Assembly: GCA_051294375.1 (NCBI GenBank)
Contig: CM119265.1
Location: 11,223,818-11,287,817, forward strand
From: Paraspadella gotoi
Lineage: Eukaryota > Chaetognatha
Length of the DNA: 64,000 bases
Direction: 5' to 3'
Every line of letters begins with the position of its first letter. Position 1 is the first letter of the stretch. This document shows, one piece after another, positions 1 to 22,213 of the stretch. Below the pieces are notes generated by a model. It ran no database searches. It had not been told where the DNA came from and was given only the letters and a program-made list of their open reading frames with translations. Made by a program: the position numbers and the translations under genes.

Positions 1-1160
1 CTTTTTTTTCGATCAAGTCCTCATTAGATAACCTCTATAACCAGTTTTAAATACGGCCCGGATTGCGCTTAAAATCGGCTTTACCGTGCGATAAACGGAC
101 TTCATTCGTATTTGCATGATAATTTAATAGACTAAATTTTAGTCCGCGCGTCTACCTGAAACAGATAGTATAAACAATACAGTTTCTTTCGATGTGTTTA
201 GAAAAAAAAAAAAAATGAAGGCTTGACTATGCAGTTTTCACCTAAAAACCAGTTCATTTGATTGCTTTATCAAGCATTAAAGATTGCAAAATTTAAACTT
301 TTCTTTTTTTTATTGTGTAGAGAAGACAAAAGGCTATCCGAAACCGTACTGATATGTATGATTTGTTCTATTTTCCAAAAGATCAAACAGGCTTTTGGGA
401 AAAGGGAAAAAACGGCCTGACCAGTCAATTTAAATACCATTTTTGGGATGATAAAATGGAAATTTCGATCGCGCTCTACCTCCGTTGGCTTCCCAAGACG
501 CCAAGCTTTCAGAATCTGCCCATATTGTTATAATTTTTTTGGGCCGGTGACTTATGCGAGTTAATGTGATAGAGTGAGGATATTAGAGGATTCTGATTCG
601 GAACTTCGATTCGAACGATGCGCAGCCCTAATTCATTATGTAGTATAATTTCTTGAGAGCATGAACACAAATTATCATTAATAATAATTCTCTTGCCAGA
701 TCATTGTTCTTTTCCAATTTTTTTTCAAAGATTAAATTTTTATTTTCTATAAGTTTCTATAAGATGGAAAGGGCGGTCTTGTGACAGTGAAAAAGTTTTT
801 GACATTCTGATTGCTGAGACACATAATTTAATGTCTATATTTGCAAGATAAACCCAAATTTTTTTATCATTTCATTCTTTCATTTCTTTCAAATACAAAA
901 ATTTCCTTTTTTGAAATTCGATCATGGCATTAATGAGGTGTTTTTAATCATATCAAGAAATGATGCAGATTTATGTACAAATACATTAACAGGTAAATAA
1001 AATAAAACAAAAAAAGAAAACGAAAAAGTTAGGTAATCAAAGCAAGCTGGACTACTGGGAGTTAAAAAATATAAAAAAATCTTAAAAGTATAATGATCTC
1101 GCCGGACGTTACTATCAAAGAAAATTAAAGAAAAAATCTGAAAAAAAAGCATGATTGATG
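1..1160. other. AT-rich non-coding DNA
   Basis: I see no convincing coding exon on either strand. The right part (about 1,070-1,160) carries a phrase resembling the flanks of the minisatellites at 30.84 and 60.95 kb (AATCTTAAAAGTATAATGAT, then a stretch with 'gtaacgtccggcgagatcat' on the minus strand), so it belongs to a dispersed repeat. The short reading frame at 922-1,152 is low-complexity and unlikely to be a gene. The BTB gene on the minus strand must continue through or beyond this stretch, but its next exon was not found. Confidence 0.5.
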
Positions 1161-1164
1161 CGAT

Positions 1165-1690
1165 AACAAATTATTAATGTAATAATAATTGATTGATTGA
1201 TGTAATAGTAATTGATTGATTGATGTAGTAATTGATTGATTGATATAATAGTAGTTAATTGATGTAATAGTAATTGATTGTTTGATATAATAGTAATTGA
1301 TTGATTAATGTAATAGTAATTAACTATTTATGCGATGATAACCAATTATTGATGCGATGATAACCAATTATTGATGCGATAATAACAAAAGAATTGATGC
1401 GATGATAACCAAATGATTGATACGATAATAACCAAATGATGGATGCGCTAATAGTCATTCATTGATGCTATGATAATCATTCACTGATGCGATGATAATC
1501 ATTCAATGATGCGATGATAATCATTCAATGATGCGATGATAATCATTCACTGATGCGATGATAATCATTCATTGATGCGAATATAATCATTCATTGATAC
1601 AATGATAATCAATTAATTCATTGATACAATGATAATCATTCATTGATACAATGATAGTCATTTATTGATGCGATGATAATCATTCATCGT
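1165..1690. repeat. Minisatellite, about 18-20 bp unit (TTGATGCGATGATAATCA type)
   Basis: The left half repeats 'attgattgatgtaatagta' units; the right half repeats 'attgatgcgatgataatc' units. Related arrays occur at 26.64-26.88, 30.27-30.83, 51.81-51.99 and 60.70-60.91 kb in either orientation, usually next to a GA- or CT-rich tract. It is a dispersed composite repeat rather than a single-locus satellite. Copies differ by point changes and small indels, so it is not a CRISPR array: there are no unique spacers. Confidence 0.85.
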
Positions 1691-1924
1691 AAATAAAACA
1701 AACAAATGCATGTATGAGTGAGACAGTGAAAAAAAGAGAGAGAAAGAGAAAAAGAGATAAAAAGAAGCTGGGATCAAAATTTGAAGTAGCTATAATTAAT
1801 AATTTAGGCACAGTATTTGATCTTTTCATTTCACTCACATTTTAAATCAGTATAAATTGGTATTGCTCTTCTCTCTCGGCGTTTTAACAATGCTTTAGAA
1901 TATTTTCATAACTCGAAATTTTAC

Positions 1925-4192
1925 CTTAACCGGAGTGCCGAGTTCACGCCTCATCCTCTCAGCCAAGACGTGCTTAAAAAGGCCGGACGGAAGATTGGAA
2001 ACTCGTATCTCTAGGTTCTTGCTGCCCAACTCGTCGTTGGCGGCGGGTTTCGACTTCACCGCGGCGGAATCATCGCCACGCGAACTCTTCCGCCGATCGC
2101 CCTTCTGTTTCTCCGCATTTTCGTTGTTTTTCTCGTTGGCCGATGAACCTCGTTTCGGAGGCTCTTTGACCGCGGGGATCTTGGCAGCGTCCTTGCGGGA
2201 GTTCTGAGCGGCGACGCTATTACCCCTCGCATAACTGCCGGGATGCCCGCCGACGCCAGAAAAGTTTCGGGAGAGAGTGGCGAGATTTGCTGCGGCGGGA
2301 CTGTTGTAGTTATGCATGAGGACGCCGACCTGGTTAGCAGGGCCGACGGCGCCGCCGGAGCCGCGACCCCGCCCAGCCGGACCGACGCGGAGCTGCTGCA
2401 GCTTGGCCATGGGGACGTCGCCCAACAGTCCCGGCTGGTTACGCTGATGCTGCATCGCTGTTTCGTTTAACCGTCGCTTCATCTCTATTTCCTGCTGCTG
2501 TCGTCGCATCTCCCACTGACGCTCGGCCTGCTGCTTCTTCTGCTGTTCCGCCATCATGTGCTGTTGCTGCAGATGAAGCTGCCTTTGTTGCTCTTCTTGC
2601 TGCTTTTTCTGTTGATGCAACATTTGCTGCTGCTTCTGAAGCTTTTTCTCCTGCTGCAATAATTCGTTCTGCTTCCTCTGAGCCTCTGCGGTTTCTGCTC
2701 TGTCGCGAGAGTCCCCGTTAAAAATTTCGAGGTTGTCGTTGGCGAGGGCTGCTGCTGAGGCGGCGCCCGAGGCTTTTTCTAACAGTAATAAAATATTGCT
2801 ACAACAAAAATGAAAAAAAAAGATATGAAGCAAAAAAGGCATCCAACCCTCTCACCTTGCTTGTCCTTTTGAACGAGTTTGAGTTTGTACCACTGAACTA
2901 AGAGCATGAAGGAGCTTACAAGTTGCGGCGCCATTTGTGCGAGATGATTCAGATTTCCGGTGTAAAGAAACCGGAGGAAAGTGTTGAAGGTGTCGAGTCC
3001 GACCTACAGTTACAATCATTGTTTTTGGTTAAATATGAGTTTAATGGAATAAGTTTTGATGATCTTACCTCGAAGGGGTGCTCGACTCTAATGCTCAAAT
3101 GACACCTGCCCGTCTTGCAATCACGCGTGTGCTCGTGGGCGCGACGAGCTGTATCAGAAAAGTCGAGATGATAACATAATAAATTAGTAAAGTGTGGCGG
3201 TATATTCACACCGCCTCACGTCCATCATCCTTCAGCCAAATCCATTGGCTCAGAGGGGGAACACACCATCCCAGGCGTAGTGTTCCATCCACAGTCCTTA
3301 CGACTTCCCTCTGCGTTGGCAAAGCGAGACCGTCCTAGGGTAACCGCGCCAGTGACTGAAGGCGTCACTGAGGGTCGGAAGCCCCCAAAGCCAACAGTGA
3401 GATGCCCCATCCCAATGGGCATCACAGGCAACCCGGCTGTTGCCATAAAAGCACAATATTTTCTATACAGGGAGGTCTATCTCGAATTGGACTAACTTGC
3501 AAGTGCTTACAGCTCAAAAACGGTTTATGACAGAAGAAAAGCGAGACTATATTTAAAAATTGAAAGAAAAAACGTCTGGATAATCAAACAGCAACCCCTG
3601 TAATTTACGCTTTTAGCATAGCATGTTATATTTTTTCGCGTTGTTCCGCTAAAATCAAGAAGGTAACTTTTGACCGCGCAGCTTTTCTGACTGCAATCCC
3701 CAAGATTAATGAAAATGTAAGTGAGAGAAGCAGGATGTCTCACGCATCTCCTCCAGAACTTTCTGATAGCGTCAATAATGGCAGAAATAGCAACATTCCC
3801 AATGGGCGCGGGCGTAAAAGCATGCGCAACCTTCTCTGGACACTTGGAGAAGGTCAGGGTTGCCGAAGACAAATATTTTTAATAGATTATGTAGTCAAAA
3901 CAATTTTTTACATGTGTACCAATTTTTATACCATTTTCCTTTTATTTACCATTCCAAACATTTTTTAAAATTTAGCCCCAAAAGAGCTGGACCTCCCTGT
4001 ATTTTTGCATTACAACCACGTTCCTAGCATCGCACCTTCGGAGACGAGCACGGCGAGCATCGGGCTGCGGTGCTCGAGGACGAGAGAATGAGCGTTGAAC
4101 GAGACGTCCGCCGGTCTGAGCAGCACCGACACGTCTGCGGAAGCTTTGCCCTCCAAAAAAAGGGACGAACCAAAGTCCGTCAAAAGCGCCAT
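1925..4192 (-). CDS. BTB/POZ-domain protein with glutamine-rich coiled region (3' end not found)
   Basis: Four exons on the minus strand join in phase: 4,192-4,036, 3,148-3,069, 3,003-2,856 and 2,778-1,925, all with GT/AG boundaries. The first two plus the third give a BTB fold: a start reading MALLTDFGSSLF, then ADVSVLLRP, FNAHSLVLEHRSPML, and later TFNTFLRFLYTGNL, the usual BTB helix before the dimer end. Exon 4 (about 285 codons) is rich in Gln (QQEKKLQKQQQM and similar), probably coiled coil, then Gly/Arg and Lys/Ser-rich and likely disordered. It ends with NLEIRVSNLPSGLF, which could open an RRM-like or other alpha/beta domain. BTB domains mediate dimerisation and partner or cullin-3 binding, but the role here is unknown. 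The start is the ATG at 4,192; an in-frame ATG at 4,237 is an alternative. Intron 1 holds a 255-bp mobile element. The last exon ends at a GT donor and the continuation leftward was not found. Confidence 0.75.
3193..3447 (+). mobile_element. 255-bp structured element, copy 1 (TSD AAAG)
   Basis: Begins TGTGGCGGTATATTCAC and ends GGCTGTTGCCATA, flanked on both sides by AAAG (3,189-3,192 and 3,448-3,451). Two nearly identical copies lie at 20,123 and 20,659, with different 4-bp duplications. Internal self-complementary pieces (GGCGGT/ACCGCC, GCCAA/TTGGC, GATGCCC/GGGCATC) suggest a folded transcript or a compact LTR-like unit. It encodes no protein; frames running through it are incidental. It sits in intron 1 of the BTB gene. 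Confidence 0.8.
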
Positions 4193-4835
4193 CTTTTGTC
4201 TCCGTTTAAGAGAGAGTCGAAGGCGAAAAAGAACCAAAAAAAAAGCGCGCGCGGGGACCGACCCGTGACAGAGTGAAAAAGTGAATCACGTTCGTACTAA
4301 GTTGCATGGAGCGTTGATCCCGATTGTTTTCTTCGAGGCGACGAGCGATTTTAAAGCAAAGAAAAGGCCGAGCGACGCTTATAAAAGGCAAAAGGATTCA
4401 AAGGAATCTATGGCAGAAGAAGAGGAAGAGTCGAACCACGCGCGCGCAACTTGAAATAAAAAGAGATGTTTTTGATTGGAAGGTAAAGAGATCAAGTTTA
4501 ATGCGAAGTTCGTTTTAGTGTATAATATAAAGTATTAACGATAAAAATTAAACAACACATTCGTAAGTATCACTCGTTCAAACACGTCAAACGAAAAACA
4601 GTTTTTAAGCCATTACTAATAAAAAGCGCATCACGCGTAAAAACAAATAAACGCACGGCGTGTTCCGCTAAAATTGTTTTTTTTTTTAAATATCGAAAAA
4701 GACAGTCAGGAATTAAACAAGTTTGTCATGAGATTTCTTTTTCAAGTTCCAGTCAAGTTTTTTTTTCACAGATTTTGGTTAGACGCGGAAAGGAAGCTTA
4801 GGCGCTTCGCTGGACGGGTCAGTTGCCGGAGCGGG

Positions 4836-15216
<10,381 letters not shown>

Positions 15217-16313
15217 TTTTTTATCGTTGGGAGGCACGGCGATGAACAAATAAAAAAAAGTTTATTCGCGGCGGAATTAACAGAACAATAACAAGTTTTC
15301 CTGAAATATCGAAAATGCAATGCTCTTGGATGGTTAAAAAAACACGGGATAGAATTTTTATCTTGCTTTCAGTTTCTCAAATTTATAATATAAGTATAAA
15401 ATTTTAAAGTCACACCAAAACAGTAATAAAACAAAGAAATATTAACTTTTTTTTCTACTAGCGAAGCTACCATGTCCCACGCGTTGGAGGGGAAGGGATG
15501 AAGCTGGGGAAAAGTAGATTCTACAAGACGTCAACAATAATCACCTTTCCAGCAAAAATGTGACCTAATTAACGTGGATCACCTATAAAATAATGTGCGA
15601 AAATAATAATAACCGAAAGAAATCAAATAAATTTCTACTAAATTAAAAATTAGCGCCTAATTAAGCCGTACGTTTCCTTTATTTTTTTTCAATGAAATCT
15701 TTAAAAATGATCCTGATCTGTACTAAAACGGAGTCTGAATACGAACTGAGATGTAAAACCGAAACGAGGGTCGTCTAACGGCGGAGTGTCGAGATTAAGT
15801 ATAATTATCACTTTCTGTTTTCCGTGTAAAAAAATTTGCGAATTGACTAGAACAAAAAGTGTCGCTAAACGCAGAGTAAAACGAGGAAAAATATTAAACT
15901 GGAGATGTTGAAAAAATGTATATAGTTGCTGTACAATTTCTTTAAACTTTGCAAAAACGCTTGGGCAGGTAAAGTTTTAGGGAGTGTAAATTAAGAAAAA
16001 AATAGCTAACGGGTAGGTCCTTCAAAGTTAAAAAAAAATAAGAACTAGTAAACTTTCCAACGGAAATGCTAATGTTCTACAGGTTAAAAATATCAAAGGA
16101 ATGTCAGAGAAGTGAGTAAATAATTAAAACGATATAACGAGCCGCGTTTTACTTTCCAACATTTTTTTCCAGGATGGCTCACGCCGAAATGTTTTAGTCG
16201 AGTGTGAAGTCATTTTTCAGGCACGGTTAATCCAGCGACGCTTCCGCAGCGCAAGAAAAATTTGCGCAAAACTGAACGAAGCTCCATCTTTATGTCGTAA
16301 ACGATGACCTATT
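15217..16313. other. AT-rich intergenic DNA upstream of GMPR
   Basis: Contains the presumed promoter and 5' UTR of GMPR (minus strand). I see no recognisable core promoter motif that I would defend, no exon and no clear repeat family. Confidence 0.4.
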
Positions 16314-17690
16314 AAACAAGTTTGAGCAAACAATGTCGGATCTGCCCACGATCATTACATTAGCGGTAATTAATTAATTAATTAATACAAACTATATAAA
16401 CTAAAATAATAATTTAATTAATAAATTAATTGATTAAATAATTAATTATTTAAAAATAAATTGATTATTGAATAATTAATTAATAGATAACTAAATAAAT
16501 TGATTATTTATTAATTAATTGACTAATTGATTAACTGATTAATTGTTTGATTAATTAATACATCTTGCATTTACATTTAATAGAAAAAGAAACAATCTAT
16601 TAGTGAAACAGGTTTTTTGTTTTTTTCCATTTAAACTCATTTCCACTAAGACGATTCCATCGAAACTTGATTTCCAGCTTAATCACACATTTTCCTACCC
16701 ACATACAATATTTTAAGTCAATCGCCCCATCCACTCATGAGTAATAAGGCGTAGTAAAATTTCTAAATTTAACTTAAATTAAAATTCTATAAGTGAGGAA
16801 CGAACAACATTATATTAATGAACATTTATGTAATAAAAAAATTTATAATAAGTTTTACAATTTACGCAGTAGGCCATATTTATACAAGTATTAAACCAAT
16901 AAATGTTAAAATTTCAAAACAGTTTTTTCTAAGATTTTTTTGCAGATTTGGATTCGTCATAAAAAGTTGATAGAAAGAAATATAATTCTTTTTGAAAAAT
17001 TCCTTCATTAAGTGGGTCAAAAATTAGAAAAAGCTATATTTTAAGCTGAAAATTAACTTTTTATATATTAAATATAGTTTTTTTCATTTTTAACCCACTT
17101 AATGAAAGAATTTTTAAAAATGATTTATATTTTCTTCTATCAACTTTTGATGAGGAATTCAAATCTGCAATCAAAATTAAGAAAAGCTTATTTTGAAATT
17201 TTTCGATTTTATAAGGATAGTACTATATATAAATATAGCCTACTGCGAAAATTAAAAAACAATTTTTTTTACAAATTAATGTTCACTGATGGTATGTTGT
17301 TCATAATTGACTTTTAGAATTTTTGTATGTAACTTTCACTACGCCTTAATGAGTAATTGACATTCAAATAATGAAATATATTTTTTGTTTTTCCATTTAA
17401 ACTAATTACCACTCGCACAATTCCATCAAAACTTCATATCCAGCTAAATCACACACTTCCCTACCCACACACAAAATTTCATTCCAATCCATCCCTCCAA
17501 TCACGAGAAAAGGAGTTTTTGGCTAAGGTGGGATGGACATAGTTTTTTTTGGCTTAATTTATCATAATTCGATGTTCTGACATGATATAAATGAATGCCC
17601 GACAAGATTGAGGGGGCGGACCGACAAACCGAAAAAGTGAATTATAGAGTAGGGATCTGCTTATCGATCCGACTAAAAAAAAAAATCATC
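16314..17690 (-). mobile_element. HINE-like element carrying a nested MITE
   Basis: Begins with an ACAAGTTTGAGCAAACAATG block followed by TCGGATCTGCCCACG, then (TTAA)n-rich sequence, 'ccatttaaactcatttccac' modules, and ends near 'gggatctgcttatcgatccg' then ACTAAA. An 8-bp-duplicating MITE is inserted at 16,745-17,348. Structure as described for the other family members; the terminal hairpin is mutated in this copy. Confidence 0.65.
16745..17348. mobile_element. Near-palindromic MITE, 604 bp, TSD ATGAGTAA
   Basis: Termini TAAGGCGTAGT and ACTACGCCTTA, with the two halves forming long diverged inverted repeats that meet in the 'cattaagtgggt ... acccacttaatg' middle. ATGAGTAA occurs at 16,737-16,744 and 17,349-17,356. 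No transposase. An 8-bp duplication suggests hAT mobilisation. Partial copies lie at about 7.42-7.80, 27.80-28.03, 34.35-34.69 and 36.53-36.86 kb, with a second complete copy at 34,759. Confidence 0.8.
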
Positions 17691-17809
17691 TCATTTAATT
17701 TCGTGTACCAGCAAAACTTTAAATTCTAAAACTGGTTCATTTCAAATGAGAGAGAGTTCTTTAATCTCATTTTAGAACCAAATTCCTATAGTCGATCCCA
17801 AACCTTTTT

Positions 17810-17909
17810 NNNNNNNNNNNNNNNNNNNNNNNNNNNNNNNNNNNNNNNNNNNNNNNNNNNNNNNNNNNNNNNNNNNNNNNNNNNNNNNNNNNNNNNNNNN
17901 NNNNNNNNN
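17810..17909. other. Assembly gap, 100 N
   Basis: A run of exactly 100 N, a conventional length for a scaffold join of unknown size. Sequence just left of it is the inverse of 63,540-63,580, so the contig ends in a dispersed repeat. All ARFGEF blocks lie to its right. Confidence 0.95.
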
Positions 17910-18640
17910 GACGACGACTAAGTCTAAGCAAAAAACATAAAATGCAGAGAAAAAAAAACAGTTAATTAAATAAGAATTAATTAATTAAAATTTAAACAAT
18001 TAAATTGTTCTCTAGTTGTAAAAAATGGAACAAGTTTCTGAAAGAACAGTATTTTCATGTATATATCTTTGAGATAAAGGTTTCTTACGATTATTAAAAA
18101 TTGTAGATAGGTCGTGGTATCCAAACATACTCCTAAGTTCTCTCACACTTTACCATCGATTATATCCAAAATCTTTCGTACACCATCATTTACAGCAACA
18201 TTAAGTCTATTCATATTAACGTACAGAAAAAGTTTTTACTTCACAACCATAAAGGGGAACCGGAACACAGTTAGTATAATAACAATTTCATCAAATATTC
18301 CTCTGAAGGTTTTAACAAGGCATTTATAACTAGACATCGATGATGACAAGCTGAATATATATTATAATTAATTATTAAAATTAATTATCGTAGGCAGATC
18401 CGACATTGTTTGCTCATACTTGTTTGTTTATAAATTAATGTTCTTTTCTCAAATTTTATTTTTTTTAGTATCAAAATTTGTCGTCAATCTAGATTTTTCT
18501 TATGCGATTGCGACGAACCTTATGCTTTTAAGATTTTATTATTGATATAATGTCATAAATTTATCATAAATAAGATTAAGTAAATAATAATCAGAGGAGG
18601 ATTTAGCCTGCCGTCCAATTCTCTTCTTCTTCTTCTTTCC
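17910..18640. other. AT-rich non-coding DNA with a HINE-like end
   Basis: 18,345-18,425 is the end of a HINE-like repeat (GTAGGCAGATCCGACATTG then TTTGCTC). The rest is AT-rich with no exon. If the ARFGEF blocks really run right to left, the missing carboxy-terminal exons would be expected here or in the gap to the left; none was found. Confidence 0.45.
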
Positions 18641-19210
18641 TCCTCCTAGTTTAGGGTTAGGATTGAGTTAAGTTAATTTTAGGGTTAATGTCAATTTTAG
18701 GGTTAGGGGTAGGGGAGGGTGTTGTTGATGAACAGGAGGCTCGAGTTAGGGTTAGGGAAGGTACTGGCGAGGGACATTAGGGATTAGGGTTGAAGCATGA
18801 AGATGTTCAGGAGGCCTGGGCCTGGGTTAGAGAAGCACAGAGTTGAATGGGAGGCTAGGGTTAGGGTTGGGAGAAAGGCCCGTGGATGATGTGTCGAAGG
18901 TGTTTAGGGTTAGGGAGGCACGGAGATGTACAGGAGGCCCGGGTTAGGGGAGAGGCATGGAGTTGAACTGGAGGCCCGAGTTAGGGTTGTGGGAGGGGCC
19001 CGTGGTTGACTCGTCAAAGGTGGTTACTGGTTAGGGTTAGGATTGAGGCATTGAGATGTATGGAAGCCTGGGTTAGGGTTAGGGGAGAGGCTGTGAGTTG
19101 AACGGGTGGCCCGGTTTAGGGTTAGGGGAGGGACCCGTGGTTGACGCATCGAAGGCGGTTAGGGATATATAGGAAGCCTGGGTGAGTGTTGGGGGAGGAG
19201 CCTGTGGGTG
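18640..19210. repeat. Degenerate TTAGGG-rich tract
   Basis: Repeated 'gttagggttagg' phrases alternate with a longer unit containing 'ggaggcccgggttagggg' and 'catggagttgaactggagg', so a 60-120 bp higher-order unit can be seen. It is not a telomere: it is internal and irregular. It precedes the last visible ARFGEF block. Confidence 0.7.
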
Positions 19211-19562
19211 ATGCGTTCATCACCGTGTCTCAAAATCAGCTGCGAGCCTCTCCTCTAACTCGCGCCTTTTATTATATTCGCTGCTTTTATCACTGGCGAG
19301 GTCGCCAGGACCCTGGCTAGTGGCGATATCGCCAACCAACTAGAACCACACCTGCGACTCATGCGTGAATCGCCGGCGACATCGCTATTTAATGAACTAC
19401 AACTTAGGTTAATGATATGCGCCAATGTGGGGACTACAGTTAAGTAATGTAAAAGAAGTCGCAGCCAGTCTTGGTCTTGATATATTCTAATTTTAATAAT
19501 TTTTATAAATTGCTGCGACCAATCTCTTAAAATCTAACCTCATATCCATTGATCTGCTTAAG
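19211..19562. other. Intron sequence before ARFGEF block D
   Basis: Moderately GC-rich stretch with repeated gcgaYgtcgc phrases (19,280-19,390), then AT-rich sequence ending in the AG acceptor at 19,561-19,562. No exon seen. Confidence 0.4.
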
Positions 19563-20075
19563 GCGAGATGCTTGGCGTGATGCAGACGGCAGGCGGTCCT
19601 CCGTCGACGCCGACCCAACACGAGGAACAAGGGATGTACCGTTTTCTCTCTTCGCCGCAACTGTTTAGCTTGCTGGACTGTCTCGCCGCCTCCCACGCTT
19701 TCGCCAAACGGTTCAACGGCGACCAGGACCAGCGGACTCTTCTGTGGCGCGCGGGCTTCAAGGGGAAGGCGAGGCCCAACCTTCTCAAGCAGGAGACGCA
19801 GAGCCTCGCCTGCTCTTTGAGAATCTTGTTCAGGATGTACAGCGACGACTCGAGGCGGGACTGTTGGCCACAGGTTGGAGTCTGGTGGCCACTAGTTGAC
19901 AAATTGTCCGTCCGGTGTTGACTCGGATTTTTTTTTGCGTTTTCCCTCTCAGGTTCAAGATCGCTTGATTCTCGTTGGAAAAGACTTGCTCGGTTATTTC
20001 TTGTCGCTCACCTCCGACTCGCACAGGGAAGCTTGGTCCAATCTGCTCCTGCTCTTTCTGACCCGCGTGTTAAAG
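19563..20075 (+). CDS. ARFGEF1/2: ARFGEF (BIG1/BIG2) block D: late C-terminal exons
   Basis: Two exons, 19,563-19,873 and 19,953-20,075, with AG/GT boundaries. They encode the distal HDS region of a BIG-family Arf guanine-nucleotide exchange factor, which activates class I Arfs at the trans-Golgi and recycling endosome. Diagnostic stretches are [54 protein letters not shown] and [19 protein letters not shown], all close to animal BIG1/BIG2. The first base pair of codons continues in phase (G|GC) from block C exon 5, which lies about 11 kb downstream at 32,236. So the sequence belongs after block C in the protein but before it in the window. The last exon ends at GTAAGT; the final exons expected in BIG proteins were not found. 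Confidence 0.93.
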
Positions 20076-20122
20076 GTAAGTGAAATCATATAGAGAAGGC
20101 TTCATATTATAAAATGTGGTAC

Positions 20123-20377
20123 TGTGGCGGTATATTCACACCGCCTCACGTCCACCATCCGTCAGCCAAATCCATTGGCTCAGAGGGGGAACACACCATC
20201 CCAGGCGTAGTGTTCCATCCACAGTCCTAACGACTTCCCTCTGCGTTGGCAAAGCGAGACCGTCCTAGGGTAACCGTGCCAGTGACTGGAGGCGTCACTG
20301 AGGGTCGGAAGCCCCCAAAGCCAACAGTGAGATGCCCCATCCCAATGGGCATCACAGGCAACCCGGCTGTTGCCATA
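20123..20377 (+). mobile_element. 255-bp structured element, copy 2 (TSD GTAC)
   Basis: Same ends and exactly the same length as the copy at 3,193, with only a few substitutions. GTAC flanks both sides (20,119-20,122 and 20,378-20,381). It lies in the intron after ARFGEF block D. Confidence 0.85.
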
Positions 20378-20658
20378 GTACCACTTTTTTGTTACCAGAA
20401 CACATTCCGAGGAAATTACTGGACCAAATTTATTGAAATTTAGTATGAACGATCCCTATGTGAATATAAATAGAACTATCGAGGCGAATTTCAATATTTG
20501 ACCTCTGAGCCAAGATATGGGGCCCCAGAGGGGTCACCATTAGGGGCAATAAATGGTCAAAAAATTTTTTAAATTTTTTCCATTTTTGTTTTGGACAGTT
20601 GCATAGACGTTTACTTTTCCACAAAAACATATTAATTACCACAGAAATATTAGTTTAC

Positions 20659-20920
20659 TATGGCAACAGCCGGGTTGCCTGTGATGCCCATTGGGATTGG
20701 GCAATGGGCATCTCACTGTTGGCTTTGGGGGCTTCCGACCCTCAGTGACGCATCCAGTCACTGGCGCGGTTACCCTAGGACGGTCTCGCTTTGCCAACGC
20801 AGAGGGAAGTCGTTAGGACTGTGGATGGAACACTACGCCTGGGATGGTGTGTTCCCCCTCTGAGCCAATGGATTTGGCTGACGGATGGTGGACGTGAGGC
20901 GGTGTGAATATACCGCCACA
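20659..20920 (-). mobile_element. 255-bp structured element, copy 3, inverted (TSD TTAC)
   Basis: Reverse-complement copy with a 7-bp extra segment in the GGGCATC hairpin region, flanked by TTAC at 20,655-20,658 and 20,921-20,924. With copy 2 it forms an inverted pair about 280 bp apart. Confidence 0.85.
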
Positions 20921-21768
20921 TTACCTTAATTTTCAGCTTCATGAACATCAGCAGTTCAAGTCAGTTTTGGAATAATTTAGGAAAATTGGAAGTAAAATGA
21001 TGAAACTTTTCTTAATTATTGAAAATATTTCAATTTAGTTTTAAAATGTTTTTTTTATATGCCACTAAAACAAGTTTGAGCAAACAATGTCGGATCTGCC
21101 TACAAAAATTAATTAATTAATTAATCGATTAATTAATTAATTAATTTTCATATTTAATAATTAATTATAAATTTATATACAGCTTATCATCATCGATGTC
21201 CTTAAAATAAAGTAAATGTGACTTATATTTTTTCCATTTAAACTCATTTCCACTGGCACAATTCCGTCAAAACTTTATATCTAGCTTCACACACTTTCCT
21301 TCCCGCTCACAAAATTTTATCTCAATCTATTATGGGTTAAAATAAGTAAAAAGAGTCAAGTAAATGTGACTCATATTTTTTTTCATTTAAACTTATTTCC
21401 ACTCGTACCAAAACTTTATATCAAGCTTCGTCACACATTTTCCTACCCACACACAAGATTTGAACAGAATCTATCCATCCAATTATATATGCGATTTTAT
21501 TCGAATACAACGAGATTGATTCAGTACAATCATCATCAACAAACAAACAAACAAATCACACACTTCCCTACCCACACACAAAATTTCATTCCAATCCATC
21601 CATCCAATCACGAGTAATTGGTGTTTTTTGTTAAGGTGGGACGGACGGATGGACGGACATTTTTTTGCATAATTTATCATTGTTTTTTTTCCTTTCTGTT
21701 TCGTTGTGATTTGATTTAGAACAAAGTTTGAAGAGAGATTTAACAACGATTTTTATTTCATAGTGAAA

Positions 21769-21808
21769 CGGACATGTTTCGACTCACATACGAGTCTTCT
21801 TCAGCGCC
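21769..21808 (-). ncRNA. Hammerhead ribozyme-like motif (left Penelope arm)
   Basis: On the minus strand: CTGAAGA, a stem GACTC/GAGTC closing a short loop, then GAAAC and ATGTCC. This fits the CUGANGA ... GAAA hammerhead core with an intact stem II and a very short stem III, the form reported in Penelope-like elements. Cleavage is not shown. Confidence 0.65.
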
Positions 21809-21844
21809 AATTCAATTTGTGAATTTGAAGAGAATTTTGTGCAT

Positions 21845-21884
<40 letters not shown>

Positions 21885-22213
21885 AAGTTTCCAACACAGA
21901 GTTTGAGAGAAAGGATAGTGTTCAGTTTTTTATTAGGGACAGGTGAAGGTGAGGACAGAGATAGTTTGTGAAAAGAAATTGAAATGGAGAGAGAGAGAGA
22001 GAGAGACAGTGCCTGAAAATATATTACATTATGAAATGTACAACAATGTTAAAATTTGGTAAACTTTAATAATGAATAATATCAACAATTAGCTACAGTA
22101 ATAAATTAGTGAAATGAAATAGAAGTTCATAAATGTGAAATATTTATTGTTAGTGAGGGATAGCTAAGTAATTAGGAAAAGGGAAATTACAAGTAATAAG
22201 AAAGAGCTCAAAA

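Noticed and set aside
1165-1690. Regular short repeats that might suggest a CRISPR array
   Set aside because: Units are contiguous with no unique spacers, the array is dispersed in several copies, and the DNA is eukaryotic.
3225-3495. Frames over the 255-bp element as small proteins (also at 20,246 and 20,660)
   Set aside because: They occur because the same mobile element recurs; there is no start context, and the frame is not kept in the flanks.
18640-19210. A chromosome end
   Set aside because: The TTAGGG phrases are irregular, internal and followed by genuine exons.
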